This document shows, one piece after another, positions 56,899 through 64,000 of a stretch of DNA of 64,000 nucleotides. The notes beneath the pieces are model-generated. The model did no database searches and was not told where the DNA came from. It saw only the letters and a program-made list of their open reading frames with translations. A program made the translations under genes and the position numbers. The DNA comes from Neoarius graeffei (lineage: Eukaryota; Chordata; Actinopteri; Siluriformes; Ariidae): assembly GCF_027579695.1 (NCBI RefSeq), contig NC_083571.1, positions 72,301,279-72,365,278 of the forward strand, written 5' to 3'. Position 1 is the stretch's first letter. Each line of letters begins with the position of its first letter.

Positions 56899-57198
56899 GT
56901 AAGTACTGGAATGCTAGTCCGCGTTATAAACTTATACACAAGAACACACACATATATATATATATGTGTGTGTATGTACAGTAGTGCTTGAAAGTTTGTG
57001 AACCCTTTAGAATTTTCTATATTTCTGCATAAATATGACCTAAAACATCATCAGATTTTCACACAAGTCCTAAAAGTAGATAAAGAGAGCCCAGTTAAAC
57101 AAATGAGACAAAAATATTATACTTGGTCATTTATTTATTGAGGAAAATGATCTAATATTACATATCTGTGAGAGGCAAAAGTATGTGAACCTTTGCTT

Positions 57199-58222
57199 TC
57201 AGTATCTGGTGTGACCCCCTTGTGCAGCAATAACTGCAAATAAACATTTCCGGTAACTGTTGATCAGTCCTGCACACCGGCTTGGAGGAATCTTAGCCCA
57301 TTCCTCCGTACAGAACAGCTTCAACTCTGGGATGTTGGTGGGTTTCCTCACATGAACTGCTTGCTTCAGGTCCTTCCACAACATTTCAATTGGATTAAGG
57401 TCAGGACTTTGACTTGGCCATTCCAAAACATTAACTTTTATTCTTCTTTAACCATTATTTGGTAGAATGACTTGTGTGCTTAGGGTCGTTGTCTTGCTGC
57501 ATGACCCACCTTCTCTTGAGATTCAGTTCATGGACAGATGTCCTGACATTTTCCTTTAGAATTCGCTGGTATAATTCAGAATTCATTGTTCCATCAATGA
57601 TGGCAAGCCGTCCTGGCCCAGATGCAGCAAAACAGGCCCAAACCATGATACTACCACCACCATGTTTCACAGATGGGATAAGGTTGTTATGCTGGAATTC
57701 AGTGTTTTCCTTTCTCCAAACATAATGCTTCTCATTTCAAACAAAAAGTTCTATTTTGGTCTCATCCGTCCACAAAACATTTTTCCAGTAGCCTTCTGGC
57801 TTGTCCACGTGATCTTTAGCAAACTGCAGATGAGCAGCAATGTTCTTTTTGGAGAGCAGTGGCTTTCTCCTTGCAACCCTGCCATGCACACCATCGTTGT
57901 TCAGTGTTCTCCTGATGGTGGACTCATGAACATTAACATTAGCCAATGTGAGAGAGGTCTTCAGTTGCTTAGAAGTTACCCTGGGGTCCTTTGTGACCTT
58001 GCCGACTATTACACGCCTTGCTCTTGGAGTGATCTTTGTTGATCGACCACTCCTGGGGAGGGTAATAATGGTCTTGAATTCCCTCCATTTGTACACAATC
58101 TGTCTGACTGTGGATTGGTGAAGTCCAAATTCTTTAGAGATGGTTTTGTAACCTTTTCCAGCCTGATGAGCATCAACAACGCTTTTTCTGAGGTCCTCAG
58201 AAATCTCCTTTGTTCGTGTCAT
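57199..58222 (-). pseudogene. Tc1 transposase, three lesions
   Basis: Start ATG at 58222 (MTRTKEISEDLRKSVVDAHQ), then helix-turn-helix QSTVRQIVYKW, AT-hook-like PRSGRSTKI, and DDE motifs WTDETKIELF, QQDNDPKHTS and SPDLNPIEMLW. An in-frame TGA lies at 57737-57739, a TAA at 57455-57457, and a frameshift at about 57437. The length otherwise fits the usual 340 residues. Catalyses cut-and-paste transposition in intact relatives; this copy cannot. Confidence 0.9.
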
Positions 58223-58411
58223 GATACACTTCCACAAACATGTGTTGTGAAGATCAGACTTTGATAGATCTCTGTTCTTTAAATAAAACAGGGTGCCCAC
58301 TCACACCTGATTGTCATCCCATTGATTGAAAACACCTGACTCTAATTTCACCTTCAAATTAACTGCTAATCCTCGAGGTTCACATACTTTTGCCACTCAC
58401 AGATATGTAAT

Positions 58412-58789
58412 CACATCACACATCACATTATCTCTAGCCGCTTTATCCTTCTACAGGGTCGCAGGCAAGCTGGAGCCTATCCCAGCTGACTACGGACGAA
58501 AGGCGGGGTACACCCTGGACAAGTCGCCAGGTCATCACAGGGCTGACACATAGACACAGACAACCATTCACACTCACATTCACACCTACGGTCAATTTAG
58601 AGTCACCAGTTAACCTAACCTGCATGTCTTTGGACTGTGGGGGAAACCGGAGCACCCGGAGGAAACCCACGCGGACACGGGGAGAACATGCAAACTCCAC
58701 ACAGAAAGGCCCTCGCCGGCCCCGGGGCTCGAACCAAGGACCTTCTTGCTGTGAGGCGACAGCGCTAACCACTACACCACCGTGCCACC
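58412..58789 (-). mobile_element. tRNA-headed SINE (copy 3)
   Basis: Flanked by the 14-bp duplication cacagatatgtaat (58398-58411 and 58790-58803) inside the Tc1 end region. Head GGTGGCACGGTGGTGTAGTG on the minus strand. Confidence 0.88.
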
Positions 58790-59126
58790 CACAGATATGT
58801 AATATTGGATCATTTTCCTCAATAAATAAATGACCAAGTATAATATTTTTGTCTCATTTGTTCAACTGAGTTCTCTTTATCTACTTGTAGAACTTGTGTG
58901 AAAATCTGATCATGTTTTAGGTCATATTTATGCAGAAATATAGAAAATTCTAAAGGGTTCACAAACTTTCAAGCACCACTGTATGTATGTAAAGTGCGTC
59001 TCTTGAATTTAAATTATTTTATCATCTTAATCTGACACTGAAATTTTGCCATGCAAAAAAAAAAAATTGGCCAAGGACACTTTATTTTTATTTTGACCGA
59101 CATCAAAAATATGTTGAAAAAAATCC

Positions 59127-61742
59127 GTGAACCTAAAGATAAAAAATGGGTGGCCTAATGCATCTTTCAAGTGTGGTTTCCCTGAATGCACTAGAGCTTT
59201 TTCTAAGTTTTCGACCTTTTGCTCTCACACTCATTGCCATAAATATGTAAAGAATGTAACGAAACTGGATAATGCAAAAGATTTAACATGTCATATGGAC
59301 TTCTGTAGTACAAAGTGTGAGGATATCCGAGGTCTTCTCTTGCACCTGAAAAGTCATATAACTGATGGCAAGACAGTCTCGTGCCCTTTCAGACAATGTG
59401 ACAAAAAATTTACAGTTAAGTCAACGTTCACGTCGCATGTGTCCAGAAAGCATAAAGATTACTCTGAAGGAAGTCTAGTTGAGTCCATAGCAAGTACAAG
59501 CAGCGCCAGTGATCGAAATGACGAGGGCTGCGATACACAGCTTGAGAATCCAGGTCAGTCCAGTGATGAAGACATGGAGGTCTACCCAGAAAAAGCAGAT
59601 GAAGGGGAATTTGTCAGACATTTGGCCTTGTTTTATTTGAAATTACAAGCTAAATTGCTCTTTCCATCCTCCACCATTCAAACAATAATTGAACATTATC
59701 AGGAAATACATGACATCAATCAGCCTCACCTACTTTCCAAGCTTAATGAGAAGTTGCCATCACTTGGACTTTCTGAAGCTGACATAAATACTGTCATAGA
59801 TACACTGAAAAATGAGGATCTCCACAGGGCTAGCAATACCCACGCACTGAAAACTAACCATAAAAGAAAACCTTTTTTTTAAAAGTAGCTTAAATTATGT
59901 GGAGCCAGGGTCCATGTATTTCGGTCAGAATGAGTCAGGCAAAGAATATTTTGGACAATATGTTCCTGTGAAAACCACCATTGAGTCTCTCTTGTCTTCA
60001 GAGTCAGTGAGGGAGCAACTGCAGCAGGCAAAAACCAGAGTACAACCTGATAATGTTTTACAGGATGTGTGGGATGGTACAAATATTGAAAAGAACTTGC
60101 TGCTTAACCAGCACCACTCAACTGCCCCTTCATTAGGTGTAATCCTGTATCAGGATTCCTTTGAAGTTGTCAACCCCTAGGGTCCGGGAGGAAAAAGCAC
60201 AAGATTTTGGCCGTGTATCTGACCCTTGCAAATATTTTGCCCTACAACAGATCAAGTATTGATCACATGCAACTTGTGCTGCTTTGTCGAGAGCAAGACT
60301 ATAAATATTTTGGACAGGATCTAGTGTTTGGCTTTCTTGTGAAAGATCTGAAGGAACTTGAGCTGAATGGAGTAACTCTGCCTGATGGCCAGCTCTACAA
60401 AGGAACCCTGTGTGCCATAGCAGGAGACAATTTGGGTTCACACAACATTGGGGGCTTCACTGAAAATTTTAGCAAGAGCTCACATTTTTGCAGATATTGT
60501 GAGATTGATCGGGAAGCATTTCAGGCAGATCCTCTGGCTAAGGGCCATGACCGCACACCACAAACGTATCATAAAAACGCTGAGGCTGCAAGTCATAATG
60601 TGGAATCAAGGGGCTGTTGTGGTGTTAAATTTGACTCCATTTTCAATCAACTGGCATATTTTCATCTATGTCAGCCTGGATTACCTCCTTGTCTCGGCCA
60701 TGACCTTTTTAAGGGTGTTGTCTCTACAGATTTAGCATTGTACCTCAACCACCTTGTTTTAAAAGAAAAAGAATTTACTTATGTTGAACTGAATCGGCGC
60801 ATTAACCAGTTTAAATATCTTGGCAATGACGCCAACAACAAACCTTGCGAGGTGAACCCAGGGGCTGGAAAACTCTCTGGACATGCAGTTCAAAATTGGT
60901 GTTTCCTGAGAATGTTGCCATTATTAATTTGTGATAAAATAAAAAGCCCTGGAGAGAGTGAGGTGTGGCAGCTTATTTTACAGCTGAGAGAGATCATGGA
61001 GCTGGTACAGTATGTGTTCCAACCATTTCCACAGGCCAGGTAGCATATTTTAAGAGTCCTGATAGAGGAGTATTTGCATATCAGAATGCAGACTTTTGCG
61101 GATCATCCACTCAAACCTAAACATCACTACCTAAATCATTATCCAGAACTCATTGTTCAATTTGGGCCACTCATCCGTCTATGGATACTAAGATTTGAAA
61201 GTAAACACACTTATTTCAAACAGTGTGCAAGAAGGCTGCACAACTTCAAAAATCTCTGTGGAACCCTTGCTGAAAGACATCAGCTTTTGCAGTCTTTTCT
61301 AAGTGCTGGAACACTGTTTCCACCATCTGTTGTGGTAGAGAAGGGAACTGGATTTATTGTGGGAGACTGCAATGATAAGATCAGACAGTCAGTTGATCAT
61401 CTTAATTTTTATCATCTAAATACCCTCATTAGTCATAATGTGACAGTAAAAGGGACAACATATAAGAGCAACATGTTTGTTGTTGTAGGTTATAATGATG
61501 ATGACCTTGTAGTGGGAAAAATCAAAAAGGCTGTCATTCATAAGAATTCAGCAGTGTACTTAATCACTGAGGTATATCAGGCTGTTCGTCAACCAGAGAT
61601 TAATGCTTACCACACTTCACCAATGCAGGAAGCCTACTACTGTGTCAGTCAAGCAGAGCTCCTTGATCACTACCCACTGCCTGAGTATTCAGTTTGGGGT
61701 ATGTCTTTGCTAACTCTTCATCATTCTGTCCTAACATTTTAG
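59127..61742 (+). pseudogene. C2H2 zinc-finger / conserved-body gene of a multicopy fish family, frameshifted
   Basis: The first part holds three C2H2 fingers (CGFPECTRAF..H..H; CHMDFC..H..H; CPFRQCDKKF..H..H), an acidic linker, and EGEFVRHLALFYLKLQ. The body follows: FGQYVPVKTTIESLL, DHMQLVLLCREQDYKYFG, IAGDNLGSHNIGGF, CRYCEI, CLGHDLFKGVVSTDLALYL, KLSGHAVQNWCFLRMLPLL, KPKHHYLNHYPELI, LRFESKHTYFKQ, ending LPEYSVWGMSLLTLHH. Frame changes occur in a T run at about 59872-59880, a C run at about 60175, and near 61010 and 61036. I recognise this as a protein type repeated across fish genomes. The conserved D/H/E residues hint at a transposase-like fold, which is inference. Confidence 0.6.
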
Positions 61743-61746
61743 ATTC

Positions 61747-64000
61747 ATGTCATCCATTGGTGATGAAATAAAGGTCATCATCCTCAAGACTTTGCCCAAT
61801 TTGTCTGAGGATACTCAAAAACAGATCATCACAGCACTTGAAATCTCAGGTGTGGAATCAACAGAAGACCTCAAATATGTGCAGCAGGATGACCTCAGAG
61901 ATCTCTTGCCTGTTATCCAGCAAAGGAAACTTCTGGAGGCATTCAAAATGGGTAGGTATTATCAATATAGTGTTTTCCTGTCCAGTTAAAGCTGCAGTAC
62001 TTGGTCAAAAACAAGATAGTTTACACTCAGCTGACATATGGAATGAACACAAAATGAAGTAGTGATTTGGGCAAAACAATAAATGGAATCGCCATACAAA
62101 TTCACAATCTCTAGTGTTTATGATATGAGTTTGCATGCATATGTGGCAAATATTGTGAAATAGTGATAATATATTTTATTTCCATGTGTTCTATAATCTA
62201 CTACAGTCACACTTGATCTACAAATCTTGCCAGCTGACTCAACACATACAAGTCCGACTTTGCTGTCTAGTCCATTGCCTTGCTCTTCATCTTCACTGTC
62301 CAGCATTTCATCCCTGTCAAGCTCTTCAGAACCATCAACACCATGTACTTCGCACAGCCTAAGACAATCAGCCAACAAATCCAGTAAGTGGCATGAAACC
62401 TTTGAAGTCCCATGGGATAAAATGCCAGAGGAATTGCAGTCAGCCATTGCCAACAGCAAAAGACCTGCTCCTGACAAGCGACGCCAGATGATATGAATCC
62501 TTGTTGATGAAATGAGAAGGTATGAGGTTAACCCCACACGCAGCGAATGTCTTGTCATCTGCCAAAACATCGTTAAGCAGTACCCCAGTAGTTTTGCTGA
62601 TATGACAACAGGAGTTGTCATCGTTGCTGGAGGGTTTACGTCACTCCTTTCTCGAGTGAAAACGCGAATTGAGAACATAAACCGTGCAGGGACATTGAAA
62701 CAACTCCGAACATCAAGACAGTCTGGACAACTGCAGAGGCCAGCTGATTCTTACGGATGCACACAATTTCAGCCAAACCCTCCACCTGAAGAAACAGTGG
62801 AGCAGAAGCGGCAACAATTGGTGAACATCTACAGGCAGGAAGGTATTCAAGGTAGTGAGAGGGCAGAAGTGATAAACCTCATGAAAACAACATTCTGTCT
62901 TCAGCATAACCACATCAATCAGACTCCAGCACCTTCCATTGAAGATTTAAGAATCCAGTGGCCCTACCTTTTTACCCCAAGGGGTCTCTGTCACTTTGAG
63001 TTACTTACTGACATCAGCGTTCTGCATGCCTTCGAGCTATCCATTGAAGAATATGGACAAGGAATGGAGAAGTATTTAAGGACAAAACTGAAGAACAAAG
63101 ATGTACAGTCTGAAGATAGGGAAGTGACTCTGTGCATCATCCAGTTACTGATGGCCTACTTTGATGAGAGAACAGAGGGACTGATGCTCTTTGCTGATGT
63201 AAGTTTTGTTTAGCATTATTTCTTGTGTCTACTATGACTGTACATGCAATTCCATTCTTAATTTGGATACTGTTGTCCATGTTCTACAGATGTCTGCCAC
63301 TGCAGCCGATGTTGAGCGCACCCTGACCCTCCCAACCAGTCCACGACTGGTTCTACTGGGTAAGTGTCATAAAAGCATGACATGGAGTATAGAACAAAGT
63401 CAGTTTGTCTTTCTGTGTCTCCATCTGTCTAATTTCTCTTTCTGTATCTGTCTCCTAAATTTAAGTTTTATCGTGGTCTGTCATGGATATAGTTCTCTCA
63501 TTCTTTTTCCTATCGCAAGTTGTGGAAACTAATGATTTGCAACAAGATAATTTATGATACTTGATATAAATACAGTAGAAAATGTGAGGATAGGTGTTGC
63601 ACACTTGAACAGAGACTCAGTGTAACTTTTTATGTTCTGTCTTTAGTGTGTTATTCTGCAAAATATAGACATTGCAGTGAATACATCGAACGCATTTCTG
63701 TCCAGCTTTCCTCTTAGCACTACAGTTCAATGTGTGTGTGTGTGTGTGTGTGTGTACTGACCTAAAACACCAGTTAAACAATGCCACACAAACACATCAA
63801 GTTGCACAAAACATTACTGTTAAAACAATATTTAAGGGGTGGCTTTTTCTGTGAACGTCTTATCCTCATATAGGGCTCTTATACCCATATTTGTTTTCCA
63901 TAACTGTTGTCTGCATCAGTTGCTGGTGATGGAGTCACATCGGGCCATTGGATGATCAGCATCGAAAGCCAAGTCAAATGTGAAGGCATCCAACAAACCT
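61747..64000 (+). CDS. SAM-domain, SAMD3-like protein (partial, one in-frame stop)
   Basis: Exons: 61747-61951 (donor gtaggt), 62207-63198 (acceptor ctacag, donor gtaagt), 63290-63359 (donor gtaagt), and 63920 to beyond the window. Phases match at every junction. Exon 1 encodes a SAM-like helical domain (ISGVESTEDLKYVQQDDL, LLPVIQQRKLLEAFK). Exon 2 has a Ser-rich linker, WHETFEVPWDKMPEELQSA, NPTRSECLVICQNIVKQYP, GGFTSLLSRVKTRIENINR and IEDLRIQWPYLFTPRG. Later exons give TLPTSPRLVLLG and GHWMISIESQV. One TGA at 62494-62496 interrupts an otherwise open frame and looks like CGA to TGA. Resembles fish proteins annotated SAMD3-like. It starts 4 bp after the zinc-finger gene's frame ends. Confidence 0.65.
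63728..63756. repeat. (TG)n microsatellite
   Basis: About 13 TG units in an intron of the SAM-domain gene. Confidence 0.9.

Larger units (their letters stand above)
56979..58981 (-). mobile_element. Tc1-like transposon, full-length ends, with SINE inserted
   Basis: Inverted ends CAGTAGTGCTTGAAAGTTTG / CAAACTTTCAAGCACCACTG, bounded by TA (56977-56978 and 58982-58983). It carries a transposase on the minus strand and a SINE at 58412-58789. Confidence 0.9.

Overview
This window is vertebrate nuclear DNA, almost certainly from a ray-finned (teleost) fish. The evidence is AT-rich intergenic DNA, introns with GT..AG borders, and the usual teleost repeat mix: Tc1/mariner, hAT, Harbinger, Kolobok-like and Penelope-like elements, a Gmr1-type and a chromodomain Ty3/gypsy retrotransposon, BEL/Pao-like gag, Rex1-like and L2-like LINEs, and a tRNA-headed SINE. 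I see no rRNA, tRNA or CRISPR and no operon-like organisation. Most of the window is layered transposons. Species cannot be fixed from the sequence alone.

Left third (1-24000): a LINE 3' end carries a nested composite at 1674-9901 flanked by a 15-bp target duplication. It is a head-to-head inverted pair of Penelope-like (PLE) 3' fragments. Each arm received a copy of the same short DNA transposon. The left arm also received a Ty3/gypsy element of Gmr1 type (1821-6703), with pol order protease-integrase-RT-RNase H. The right arm's DNA transposon received a second inverted PLE pair. Then follow Tc1 relics, a solo LTR, L2-like tails, a TTAA-flanked THAP element, a 2.8-kb hAT carrying a 1.3-kb element with a GC-rich 30-bp minisatellite at the centre of a palindrome, a broken BEL/Pao-like gag, and a deleted LINE with a 2-kb hAT in it.

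Middle (24400-38800): the best host-like gene, on the minus strand. I could build a 20-coding-exon model (ATG at 32709, stop at 24920) whose phases agree at every junction. It encodes an 817-residue protein: signal peptide, six SEA-like modules each made of the same exon triplet, and a hydrophobic C-terminus that looks like a GPI-attachment signal. Units 1-4 are nearly identical including introns. A plausible non-coding first exon with a TATA-like box lies 6 kb upstream at about 38670-38715. The intron between holds several DNA transposons and a perfect 1238-bp tandem duplication.

Right (38800-55200): LINE ORF1 and gypsy gag/protease relics, a second copy of the TATA/first-exon region of the SEA gene, a chromodomain gypsy element on the minus strand split by a Rex1-like LINE just before its RT YLDD codons, a SINE interrupted by a DNA transposon, and a hAT with a nested Harbinger element.

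Right end (55400-64000): a two-gene plus-strand locus. The first gene (C2H2 zinc-finger exons followed by a large conserved body) is broken by about four frameshifts. The second (a SAM-like exon followed by an exon that resembles fish proteins annotated SAMD3-like) is nearly intact, with one in-frame stop, and runs off the window. Family assignments are from recognition of motifs, not database searches.
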